A DNA stretch of 37,912 nt. It comes from an uncultured Schlesneria sp. Its GTDB lineage: Bacteria > Planctomycetota > Planctomycetia > Planctomycetales > Planctomycetaceae. The first letter of the stretch is position 1. The number at the start of each line of letters is the position of its first letter. Positions 17,924 to 26,123 of this stretch are shown here, in pieces. The stretch spans positions 1 to 37,912 of the forward strand of contig CAIMFH010000145.1 of assembly GCA_903840265.1 (NCBI GenBank), given 5' to 3'. A program made the translations under genes and the position numbers. Under the pieces are notes generated by a model that was not told the origin of the DNA, did no database searches, and saw only the letters and a list, made by a program, of their open reading frames with translations.

Positions 17924-18179
17924 TCATCTGAGTTCCTCCCACCCTGATGCTGGTTTTCCCGATCCTTGTTTCTGTTCTCGGGTAAGACACGTCCTAATCC
18001 AACAAGCCTTCCGTATGCCGCATGGACGCGGGTCTGCCATTTCAATTTCATTGAATGATCGTCGATATCCGCTGATTTCTCCTTTCGTCTCCATTGGGCA
18101 TTCGACTATCGGTCGCTGTCCATCGCGAAGTTTGTCACAACCGAACCAAGCGTCTGCTACCTGATTCTGAGTCCCAGCT

Positions 18180-19652
18180 ATGAAACCACGTCCCACGATT
18201 CAGCGTAACAATCCCGCCACGCCTGCAGGTTGGGATGTTTCTGAAGAAGCGCCGCCACTGGCTTCGTTAGTACGTGAGGTTGCACCACCACCTGCTACTG
18301 CTGCTGCTCCGCCGCCAAACGACGACGAAGACGACGATACCGCCTTCGTCGCCGATGGACGGTACGAAGAGATCAAACGCGGCGACACCGATATTCACAT
18401 CGCTGAACTCCAACGCCTGACGATGAAAGATTTGATCGTCCTGGCGAAACAGGAAAACATCACTGAATATACTGGCCTCAAGAAGCAAGACCTGATCTTC
18501 AAGATCCTCAAAGAGAGGACGAAGATGAATGGTCTGATGTTTGGCGAAGGGACCTTGGAAATCCTGCCGGATGGATTCGGCTTCCTTCGCAGTCCAGACT
18601 ACCACTATCTCCCCTGCCCGGATGACATCTACGTTTCACCCAGCCAGATTCGCCGCTTCGGACTGCGCACCGGAGCGACGGTCGCAGGACAGATCCGTCC
18701 ACCCAAAGAAAATGAACGCTACTTCGCGCTGCTCCGCGTCGAAGCAATCAACAACGAAGATCCTAATCTGTTGACCGAAAAGGTCTTCTTCGACGATCTG
18801 ACTCCGCTGCATCCCACACGACGCCTGAAGCTCTGCGGCGATCCCGGTGAACTCAGCACGCGCGTCGTCGACATCGTGGCTCCGATCGGAATGGGGCAAC
18901 GCGGACTGATTGTCTCGCCACCGCGAGCTGGTAAAACGATCCTGTTGCAGAAAATGGCCAAGGCCGTTCTGGCTGGCGATCCTGATGTTTATGTCATCGT
19001 GCTGCTCATCGACGAGCGGCCCGAAGAAGTCACCGACATGGAACGTCAGGTGAAAGGTCAGCAGTGCGAAGTCATCAGCAGCACATTCGATGAGCCCCCC
19101 AGCCGCCATATTCAGGTTGCTGAGATGGTGATCGAGAAGGCCAAGCGGATGGTCGAATATGGCCAGCACGTGGTGATCTTCCTCGATTCGATCACGCGAC
19201 TCGCTCGAGCCTATAACACCGAATGCCCTCACTCGGGCAAGATTCTGACAGGCGGCGTCGATGCCAGTGCCCTGCAGCATCCCAAGCGATTCTTCGGTGC
19301 GGCCCGCAACGTCGAAGAGGGCGGCAGCCTGACCATCGTCGCGACCGCGCTCGTCGATACCGGCAGCAAGATGGACGATGTCATCTTCGAAGAGTTCAAG
19401 GGAACAGGTAACACAGAATTGCACCTCGATCGACGTATGGTCGAAAAACGAATCTGGCCAGCTATCGACGTGAACAAGTCAGGAACTCGCCGTGAAGAGT
19501 TGCTGATGACCGAAGAAGAACTGCGTCGGGTCTGGATTTTGAGACGAGTCATCAATGACATGAATCCGGTCGAAGCGATGGAACTGCTGGTCAACCGGAT
19601 GCGTCGTACGAAAACAAACGAAGAATTCCTGCTGAGCATGAACTTGGGCTAG
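18180..19652 (+). CDS. rho: Transcription termination factor Rho
   Basis: The 490-residue protein is the hexameric RNA helicase that ends transcription of untranslated RNA. An N-terminal Pro/Ala- and Asp-rich extension (1-70) is followed by the Rho-N helix bundle (about 75-115), an RNA-binding cold-shock-like domain (about 118-195; [14 protein letters not shown] and [18 protein letters not shown]) and the ATPase core. Walker A is SPPRAGKT (246-253) and Walker B VVIFLD (331-336). The secondary RNA-binding region [19 protein letters not shown] and the [21 protein letters not shown] segment are intact. It is about 70 residues longer than E. coli Rho because of the extension. Confidence 0.98.
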   Translation: MKPRPTIQRNNPATPAGWDVSEEAPPLASLVREVAPPPATAAAPPPNDDEDDDTAFVADGRYEEIKRGDTDIHIAELQRLTMKDLIVLAKQENITEYTGLKKQDLIFKILKERTKMNGLMFGEGTLEILPDGFGFLRSPDYHYLPCPDDIYVSPSQIRRFGLRTGATVAGQIRPPKENERYFALLRVEAINNEDPNLLTEKVFFDDLTPLHPTRRLKLCGDPGELSTRVVDIVAPIGMGQRGLIVSPPRAGKTILLQKMAKAVLAGDPDVYVIVLLIDERPEEVTDMERQVKGQQCEVISSTFDEPPSRHIQVAEMVIEKAKRMVEYGQHVVIFLDSITRLARAYNTECPHSGKILTGGVDASALQHPKRFFGAARNVEEGGSLTIVATALVDTGSKMDDVIFEEFKGTGNTELHLDRRMVEKRIWPAIDVNKSGTRREELLMTEEELRRVWILRRVINDMNPVEAMELLVNRMRRTKTNEEFLLSMNLG

Positions 19653-19694
19653 TCCCAACGAACACTCAGGCTCAACTCGAGATTGAAAACAAAT

Positions 19695-20174
19695 ATGGCG
19701 AAGGTACTGGAAGGTTCGTTGATGGCGGGCGACGATCGAGTCGCGATCGTGGTCTCGCGCTTTAATGACTTGGTGACCGAGCGACTGTTGGCGGGCGCGC
19801 AAGAGACGCTGCGTCGCCACGGCTTGGCTGCCGATCGCGTGACCGTGGTGCATGTCCCGGGATCGTTCGAACTGCCGTTGGCCGCGCATCGCCTGGCTCA
19901 CAGCGGCAAGTTCACGATGGTTGTTTGCCTGGGAGCGGTCATTCAAGGTGAGACGACTCATCACGAGTACATCAATCACCAGGTGGCAGCCGGTGTTCTA
20001 CAAGCATCAATTTCCAGCGGAATTCCGGTCACTTTTGGCGTGCTGACCTGCCAGACCATGGATCAGGCTCTGGACCGAGCCGGCGGAAAAGCGGGCAACA
20101 AGGGTCATGAGGCGACGCTGGCGGCCATCGAGATGGCGAATTTGCTGCGATCGATGAAAGCCGAAGGCATTTGA
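19695..20174 (+). CDS. ribH: 6,7-dimethyl-8-ribityllumazine synthase
   Basis: RibH condenses 5-amino-6-ribitylamino-uracil with dihydroxybutanone phosphate in riboflavin synthesis. The 159-residue product shows SRFNDLVTERLL, VPGSFELPLAA, CLGAVIQGETTHHEYI (active-site region with His) and GVLTCQTMDQALDRAGGKAGNKGHEA, all family hallmarks. I chose the ATG at 19695; a TTG at 19683 is also in frame. It lies 42 bp after rho and is followed by nusB, a ribH-nusB pairing common in bacteria. Confidence 0.96.
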   Translation: MAKVLEGSLMAGDDRVAIVVSRFNDLVTERLLAGAQETLRRHGLAADRVTVVHVPGSFELPLAAHRLAHSGKFTMVVCLGAVIQGETTHHEYINHQVAAGVLQASISSGIPVTFGVLTCQTMDQALDRAGGKAGNKGHEATLAAIEMANLLRSMKAEGI

Positions 20175-20228
20175 GGAAAACGGATCTTTTCTTTCCTCTG
20201 CCATTCGCGAAACATTAGAGTACTAGCT

Positions 20229-20251
20229 GGCCGATATCTTGCGTATCGGCC
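20229..20251 (+). terminator. Hairpin between ribH and nusB
   Basis: A perfect 8-bp stem GGCCGATA/TATCGGCC encloses a seven-base loop 54 bp after the ribH stop codon. There is no clean T run directly after it, so it could be a weak terminator, an RNA-processing site or an mRNA-stabilising hairpin. Confidence 0.35.
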
Positions 20252-20322
20252 GCCCTTGATCAATTTTGCTTGTCCTCGCCCGAAATCGGTCGACCGGATC
20301 AAAAGCTGAAAGTCGTGTTGGA

Positions 20323-20760
20323 ATGTCGTCTCGTCGTCATAAAGCTCGTGAAGTCGCCCTGCAGATGCTTTTCCAAAAGGATCTGAATCCGGACGTTGCG
20401 CCCGATATCATCCGTGAACAGATTCAGGAAGCCCTCAAGGACGAACAACTAAGCCGATTTGCCTGGAGCCTGTTCGCGGGCGTCACTGAAAGTCGAGTCG
20501 CGATCGACGAAAAGATCGAAGAGGTCGCCGCGAATTGGACCGTCGGCCGAATGGCTCCCACGGATCGCAATGCCCTGCGACTCGGGGCGTTCGAACTCCT
20601 CTACACGGATACACCCCCGCGCGTGGCGATCGACGAAGCGCTGGAACTCGCCAAAAGCTTCGGCAGCGCGAACTCATCCTCCTTCGTCAATGGAGTCCTC
20701 GACCGGCTGATCCCTCGCGAAAAGCGAACAAAAGCAGCCGACACCGAAACCGAAGATTAG
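20323..20760 (+). CDS. nusB: Transcription antitermination protein NusB
   Basis: The product has 145 residues from the ATG at 20323. It is all-helical with the usual opening [18 protein letters not shown], the central [34 protein letters not shown] and the C-terminal [29 protein letters not shown]. NusB binds boxA RNA with NusE and supports rRNA transcription. A longer frame to 20266 has no homology. The Shine-Dalgarno sequence is weak. Confidence 0.96.
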   Translation: MSSRRHKAREVALQMLFQKDLNPDVAPDIIREQIQEALKDEQLSRFAWSLFAGVTESRVAIDEKIEEVAANWTVGRMAPTDRNALRLGAFELLYTDTPPRVAIDEALELAKSFGSANSSSFVNGVLDRLIPREKRTKAADTETED

Positions 20761-20859
20761 TTCGATCCGCGCACTCATTCTTTTGCAGCCAACCTTGTCT
20801 GCATGTAGCGAATGTCGTCTTCACCTACGCAATCTGCGTCGTCACGCAGCAAATCTCGT

Positions 20860-20963
20860 CTTCCGCCCCGAAGGGGCACCCTATCGTAGCCCAGGGCAAC
20901 GCCCTGGGTTCGAGTCCCCTCGATTGCCTAGCCCTGAAAGGGCGACCTAGCTCTTTCAACTGA
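20860..20963 (+). repeat. Three-hairpin repeat, copy 1 of 3
   Basis: This stretch aligns almost without gaps to 36046-36150. It holds three short inverted repeats in a row: CGCCCCGAAGGGGC-like, CCCAGGGCAACGCCCTGGG and GCCCTGAAAGGGC. A third, inverted copy is at 36238-36326. The structure resembles REP-like or MITE-like elements; no transposase is nearby. Confidence 0.85.
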
Positions 20964-20982
20964 TACGGCAAACGGCCTGGGG

Positions 20983-21011
20983 GGCTGGAGTCGACCAACG
21001 GGAGCCCCCAG
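20983..21011 (+). repeat. TCGACCAACG repeat, copy A
   Basis: The core TCGACCAACGGGAGCCCCC is flanked by complementary arms. Including upstream bases, CTGGGGGGCT pairs with the GAGCCCCCAG end to form a hairpin. The same core recurs at 32641, 34467 and 36602, with a changed copy at 32766. Confidence 0.85.
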
Positions 21012-21122
21012 AAAATGGTGCTGTCGAGCTATCAATTCAGTCAGTCTTTTCTTTGCGTCTCTGCGCCTTCGCGCCTTTGCGTTAAGAACCTCTACCATTG
21101 TGATATGGCCGCGCACGGTCAT

Positions 21123-21809
21123 TCACGACGGCACGCTTAGCGATTTGCCGTTATCCTTCGCACCCAGCGAGAGCAGAAACGGCGCTGCAACCTGACTCCA
21201 CTGCTCTGCCGTCGGATAAGCACTCGCACCGTCAGCCCAACACTGCTGCAGCATCTCGGTATTGATGATCCCTGGATTCAGCGGCACCGCCGCCATCCCG
21301 CGAGGCAACTCCTGGGCTAGTGCCAGCGTCAGCCCCTCACTGGCGTACTTCGTCGCGCAGTACGGAGCCACTTCTGGAGCCGTGACGCGACCCCAGCCGG
21401 AACTGAAGTTGACAATGACGCCCCGTTGCCGCCCGACCATCGCCGGCACGAAATGGCGAATCACGTTTGCCGTCCCGACAATATTCACGCTGATCAACGA
21501 CTGAAACTCCGCCGCCGTGATTTCCCAGAGGGGCGCGGGATTATTCATAACCGCGGCGTTGTTAATGAGCAGATCAGGAACAAAGCCCGCCGCAAGGACT
21601 GACTGAGCCCACGTCTGCACTTGATCGTCGTTGGCCACATCAACCACGTCAAACCGATGAGGGCTACCGAATTCCGTTCGCAGTTCCGCAACAAGCGCCT
21701 CGGACCGGCCGCAACCGATCACGGTGTGACCTGCCTCGACAAATCGCTCCACCATCGCGCGCCCACATCCTCGAGTGGCGCCAGTGATTACGATAATTTG
21801 AGAAGACAT
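21123..21809 (-). CDS. Short-chain dehydrogenase/reductase
   Basis: This is a 228-residue classical SDR with the Rossmann motif TGATRGCG (9-16), LINNAAV (81-87), the catalytic serine at 136/137 in NFSSGWG, and Y150-x3-K154 in APYCATKY. It should reduce or oxidise a carbonyl or alcohol with NAD(P)(H); the substrate is unknown. PGIINTEM near 189 follows the family pattern. GAGGAA precedes the ATG. It begins 12 bp after the pentahaem gene and is probably co-transcribed with it. Confidence 0.92.
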   Translation of the reverse strand: MSSQIIVITGATRGCGRAMVERFVEAGHTVIGCGRSEALVAELRTEFGSPHRFDVVDVANDDQVQTWAQSVLAAGFVPDLLINNAAVMNNPAPLWEITAAEFQSLISVNIVGTANVIRHFVPAMVGRQRGVIVNFSSGWGRVTAPEVAPYCATKYASEGLTLALAQELPRGMAAVPLNPGIINTEMLQQCWADGASAYPTAEQWSQVAAPFLLSLGAKDNGKSLSVPS

Positions 21810-21821
21810 TTCGAGGGTTCC

Positions 21822-24800
21822 TCAATCAGGAATTCGATGGAGTGTGTAGTGTCCGAGCGATGGCCAGAGAACACGCTGCGATTCAGCGCCGATCTCCCCG
21901 ACGGAGACGTCATAGACGTATCCCGGCTTTCGTCCCGTGACAATCAAAGCCACTGTTCGCTTGTCCGCACTCAACGTTGCCGACTTCACTTCGCAAGCAT
22001 GGTTCCCCGAATCTGGCGTCGCGTAGTCGCCCTTCCAGACGCGTGTATAACCCGAGATCTTGAACCGATCAGATTCAGCAGCGCGATCTGGGTCGATTGG
22101 ATGAAAGAACTCGACCTCAAAACCGCTCTTCGTTACGCGGATTTCGCGTATGCCGTTCGGCACTTCTCCCTTCGATGTCAGCTTGACGATGTCCCCCACG
22201 TTCAGCCCGCCAGCCCAGCCACCATCCTGCAGACCACCGACATAGATCTCGCCGAGGGGACTCAGGCCGATGCACAGCGGACCGACAAAATTCGCCGGGT
22301 CTCCCTCTTTGGCGGGCTTGCTGAATGCGTACGCTGCGCCCTGAACCACATCACCCACGGTCTGAACGCTCATCCGAATCAACGCATGATTGTTCATTTC
22401 ACAAGCCAGGAATTGCCCCGCGAATGGAGCAAGCCCCGTCGAGCCGGATTTTGGAACCCAGACGATTCCGTTCACGCTGCGAGTCCATGGGTGCGGGATC
22501 TGGACTGCTGGCGCATCGGCTGGCGCATCAGGGTTGGTTTCATGCCGGCTCGGAACGCCATAGCGATGCCCCGCCTGAATGAAGTTCAACTCGTTGAACG
22601 TGTTCTGAACCCCTTGCTGATCTGTACAGAACAAGCGGTCCTGATCATCGATCGCCAGGCCGGTGGGATATCGCAATCCATGAGCGATGGATTCGATCTT
22701 GCCGTCCGGTTCGATTCGTAAGATGTCACCGCGCCAACGCGAGTTCGCTTTCGGCCTGTTCTTAAACGTGTAGTCACTGCCCAATCCAACAAACAGGTTG
22801 CCAAGCGAGTCTCTGACAATCCCGCAGGTCCAGTCGTGGTAATCGTCGGTCACCCCCCAGCCCGATGCCAGCACTCTACGACCTTGGACCTCTCCCTGAT
22901 TGTCCAGCCTCAAATTCAGCAGTTCCGGCTTGTGAGCCACGACGATTGAGAATTGTGTTTCCCCAGGACTGGCCCCATCTTTGATTGGGATCTCGATGAG
23001 CCCAAAAGGAGCCGCCAGGCCCCCTTCTATGATGGAAAGCGACTGATCGTCATCTTCAGACTCTTGGCGATACAGATGCCCTTTTAGGGACGTGAACATC
23101 AGTCGTTGGCGGTGATCCCACGCCAGCGCGGTCGGCATGATGGATCGAGGGAATGCCAATCGTCGTCCGTCGAAGCCAGGAACAGACGTGATCTTATCTG
23201 CGGGGCTTAGCATCGGCACTGCCGTAGCTTGCCTGCCAAGTTCCCACTTGAGTGAGGTTCGATAGCTGACTTTCATTACCTTTCGACCTAGTTCCGGGTC
23301 GCTCCAGAATGCGATGGATTCTACAGGCAACTGCGACTCGCGAGCTTGCGGCGATCGCTCAACCTTGATTTGCGAATGGTCAAAGTGAACCTTCGGCGTC
23401 GAATTTCGAAACCAGACTTCCGTCCCCGCCGGTGCGGTCGCCGTGATACGTCGATCCCATCCTTCGGGAGTTGCCTCCCATCGTTCCACCACGTTATTCA
23501 GTGAGTGCGTGATGTCCTCTTTTGACACTTTGATGTCGTAGTGCAGTTCGACGGCGCGATCTTCTCGTTGGTCTTTGTGCAGGCTGTATTCGACCGTCCA
23601 GCCCGTTTCCGGCCCCAGCATCTGCCGTGTCTTGATGTCGACCAGGAAGGTGTCCGGCCGCTTTTCAAACCCTGCCGCCAACTTCGTTCCGGCCAGATCC
23701 CAATACCAACGTTTCCCTTCACATCGTTGACGAGCGAAATCACCCAATGTCCAACCACGAAGGCTGCCCGTCTCCAGATCAAATAGGATCGAGTGGCCAC
23801 CCGGTACGCCGGCGGCATAGGAACGCGACACAGTTTCATCCGGGGAACCAGGGACTGTGAAGACATCGCGGACGACCTTGGGATGATCGGTGCTACTCAC
23901 TGACAGCAATTGCTCAACCACCGCCGGATTCGTCGGGGCGGTCAGATTGGGATCATTCAAGGCCTGCCAGATCGCAACGAGTTGTTGATTCAGTTGCCCT
24001 GGCAGGATGTACTCGTGCGGACGCTGATAATTGGGCATCTCGACCCCGGGCATCACGCGAAGCGGGGCACGCGTCCACCGGAAGAAGTACTCGCTGCGCA
24101 TGCGCTGGCCGATCAAATGCAGATTTGACCCTCGCGTCCCCAGAGCGGTCACTTTCGGCGTGTACTCCTTCACCGCATGGCAGGCCACGCAACTGAATCC
24201 CTTCCCGCCCAAAAGTTCGCGACCAGCAAGAATTTGCTGCGCATCCGGCTTCTCCGGGATCTGCTCCGCAGCCTTGTCGGGAACAGGACCACTTGCGGGA
24301 ATACGATCGTGGTCAATCAGGTATTTCAGCAACGCCGCTTGTTCCGCATCGGAATGAGCGAACTTCGGCATGCGGACTCGCAGCCAATTCAGTCGAGGAC
24401 TCTTTTGTTCGCCCCGAATCGCCTCGGCCAGCGCTGTGTCACGCATGCGGTCCCCCACGGCATTCAATTGCGGCGGGATCAACGTCATGTGCAGGCCGGA
24501 AAGAGCTTCGTCGGCTTTAGCGATCGCCGCGGCATGCTTGGAGATGCCCCGAACCCCATCCCGGTCATGGCAATTGGTGCAGTTCTTCCGCTCGAGCAAC
24601 CTTCGTCCGAATTGCGAGTCTTCAGTCGCCACTTCCGCTTGAGCAGCCTCACGCGTCCAGGATGCAACGTAAGCATTGATTGCGGCGGGATCGACCTTCG
24701 GAAATTCAGGGCGGTTCTGCGCGCGATCAAGTGGCGCAGTACAGCTACGCTTCCAATCCCGATCGGGATTCGTCAGCGGGGCGACCATCGCCACGTCCTT

Positions 24801-26057
24801 CTTGGCTCCAGGCAAGTCGTGACAATGAGCACACTTGGCCGCGGCCATCAATTTCTGGCCTTGTTCAACCAGCGCGCCTGCTGGAGTCGCTGGCTTCCCT
24901 TGGTCAAATGGTTGCGATGACTCCACCAGAGTGAGCACGATCTGTGATCGCTCTTTTTCGGTGAGCGAAAAGACCGGCATGCGATGAGCTGGGTTGAGCC
25001 GACTCGGCGACTGCAGCCAGGTCGACAGCCATTCAGCGGATCTCTTCTCACCAATCGCATCCAGCTTCGCACCGCCAAACGGTGTCACCTCACCCAGTGA
25101 ACGCCAGGTGTGGCATGCAAGACAACCCAACGACTCAACGAGCGTCCGTCCTGATTGTAGATCCTTGGCGCGCTCCGACTCCTTTAGTTTTGCTGCGCTG
25201 ACGAACTCCGGCGCTATGGCCTGAGACACCAACGCCGCAACGATGGATTCCGCTTCGCTTCGGTTGAATCCGAAGTGAGGCATCTTCTCGCCCTCGACCA
25301 CCGTGGGGGCACCGCTTCGCATGAGCTTGCCAATCAGCCATTCACGCGATGTCCCACTGCCCACGTTCTTCAGCGAAGGCGCCTGCAGTCGATTGGGATC
25401 GAGTCTACTCCCATGACAATTGCCGCAGCGATAAGCGTCAAACTGAATTCGTCCCTGTTCAACCAGCGACAGTTCCGGCGAGGGCTTGGATTGAAACAAG
25501 GAATGGTACGGCACCGGTTCCAGCGGAAAGTCGTTAGACGACCAGAACAACTGGAGTTGGCCAGAGTCGCCCGTTCGTTCATAAGTCACCTCGAACGGCT
25601 GATCACCAAATGAAAGCGCCGTGGCCGGGCCGCTAATCCATCGTGCGGCCTTGGCCTCCCCTTCTAACAAGGTTTGGCCGTTGACCTTTAGGGTGACTCG
25701 CCCCTGAGCGAACGCATGAAACTGGTACGTTTCGGCACTACGCAGCAGCAACGTCCCCGACCAGCTCGCGGTGAATTTGCCTGCGGGCAAACGAGGGTCC
25801 GGCGGCAATTGCCCCCATTGAAATGCGAGATCCGCGTCAACACGCTCGACGACAGCGTCAACGACCTGATAGCGAGCTCGCAAGCCCGGTGGCTGCTCGT
25901 CATCCTCATCCTGACCATATGCCAAAGTCACAGAGAAGGAGATGAAGAGACTCAGGCAGCACTTGAGCACGACAGATGAATCAGGTCGTGGAATCCATGA
26001 AAATGGGTGCCACGGACTTGAAGTCTTCGACATGGCCGTGTCCTCTGCCAAAGACAC
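21822..26057 (-). CDS. Giant exported PA14 / pentahaem cytochrome c / propeller protein
   Basis: The 1411-residue protein has a hydrophobic export signal near residues 29-48, then a PA14-like sugar-binding domain (about 57-190). Five CxxCH haem sites follow at 211, 312, 409, 493 and 623, each within a cytochrome c module. A middle beta-rich region (about 740-960) is followed by a six-bladed propeller resembling sorbosone dehydrogenase/PQQ-glucose dehydrogenase (about 970-1300; VTDDYHDWTCGIVRDSLGNL, HGLRYPTGLAIDDQDRLFCTD). It is probably a periplasmic electron-transferring sugar dehydrogenase. The start is unsure: the first two ATG codons lie in repeat-like sequence, and a GTG in the SSVVLKCC stretch would give a conventional signal peptide. 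Confidence 0.88.
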   Translation of the reverse strand: MSLAEDTAMSKTSSPWHPFSWIPRPDSSVVLKCCLSLFISFSVTLAYGQDEDDEQPPGLRARYQVVDAVVERVDADLAFQWGQLPPDPRLPAGKFTASWSGTLLLRSAETYQFHAFAQGRVTLKVNGQTLLEGEAKAARWISGPATALSFGDQPFEVTYERTGDSGQLQLFWSSNDFPLEPVPYHSLFQSKPSPELSLVEQGRIQFDAYRCGNCHGSRLDPNRLQAPSLKNVGSGTSREWLIGKLMRSGAPTVVEGEKMPHFGFNRSEAESIVAALVSQAIAPEFVSAAKLKESERAKDLQSGRTLVESLGCLACHTWRSLGEVTPFGGAKLDAIGEKRSAEWLSTWLQSPSRLNPAHRMPVFSLTEKERSQIVLTLVESSQPFDQGKPATPAGALVEQGQKLMAAAKCAHCHDLPGAKKDVAMVAPLTNPDRDWKRSCTAPLDRAQNRPEFPKVDPAAINAYVASWTREAAQAEVATEDSQFGRRLLERKNCTNCHDRDGVRGISKHAAAIAKADEALSGLHMTLIPPQLNAVGDRMRDTALAEAIRGEQKSPRLNWLRVRMPKFAHSDAEQAALLKYLIDHDRIPASGPVPDKAAEQIPEKPDAQQILAGRELLGGKGFSCVACHAVKEYTPKVTALGTRGSNLHLIGQRMRSEYFFRWTRAPLRVMPGVEMPNYQRPHEYILPGQLNQQLVAIWQALNDPNLTAPTNPAVVEQLLSVSSTDHPKVVRDVFTVPGSPDETVSRSYAAGVPGGHSILFDLETGSLRGWTLGDFARQRCEGKRWYWDLAGTKLAAGFEKRPDTFLVDIKTRQMLGPETGWTVEYSLHKDQREDRAVELHYDIKVSKEDITHSLNNVVERWEATPEGWDRRITATAPAGTEVWFRNSTPKVHFDHSQIKVERSPQARESQLPVESIAFWSDPELGRKVMKVSYRTSLKWELGRQATAVPMLSPADKITSVPGFDGRRLAFPRSIMPTALAWDHRQRLMFTSLKGHLYRQESEDDDQSLSIIEGGLAAPFGLIEIPIKDGASPGETQFSIVVAHKPELLNLRLDNQGEVQGRRVLASGWGVTDDYHDWTCGIVRDSLGNLFVGLGSDYTFKNRPKANSRWRGDILRIEPDGKIESIAHGLRYPTGLAIDDQDRLFCTDQQGVQNTFNELNFIQAGHRYGVPSRHETNPDAPADAPAVQIPHPWTRSVNGIVWVPKSGSTGLAPFAGQFLACEMNNHALIRMSVQTVGDVVQGAAYAFSKPAKEGDPANFVGPLCIGLSPLGEIYVGGLQDGGWAGGLNVGDIVKLTSKGEVPNGIREIRVTKSGFEVEFFHPIDPDRAAESDRFKISGYTRVWKGDYATPDSGNHACEVKSATLSADKRTVALIVTGRKPGYVYDVSVGEIGAESQRVLWPSLGHYTLHRIPD

Positions 26058-26096
26058 GGCCGCCTTAAAGAGATGGCCGTGACACCCGAACTAGAT
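26007..26096 (+). repeat. TGCCACGG repeat, copy 1
   Basis: The segment GGGTGCCACGG (26007-26017) and its imperfect complement CCGTGACACCC at about 26086-26096 bound an element with an internal GGCCGTGTC...GACACGGCC hairpin. The first 45 bp align with 32696-32740 (shared TGCCACGG, AGTC, TCGACA and GGCCGTG at the same spacing). It overlaps the annotated 5' end of the pentahaem gene. Confidence 0.65.
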
Positions 26097-26123
26097 TCCA
26101 AAATCCATCAGCACGGAAAGCTA

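Larger units (their letters stand above)
20761..21122. other. Intergenic region with two repeat families
   Basis: This gap between the convergent nusB and SDR genes contains one copy of the three-hairpin repeat (20860-20963) and one copy of the TCGACCAACG repeat (20983-21011), only 19 bp apart. I see no coding sequence. Confidence 0.7.

Noticed and set aside
18041-18060. Small hairpin in the rho leader as a riboswitch
   Set aside because: Only a short AT-rich palindrome is present; no known riboswitch core can be recognised.
21621-22721. Plus-strand open frame of 366 codons
   Set aside because: It is antisense to the SDR and pentahaem genes and shows no recognisable domain.
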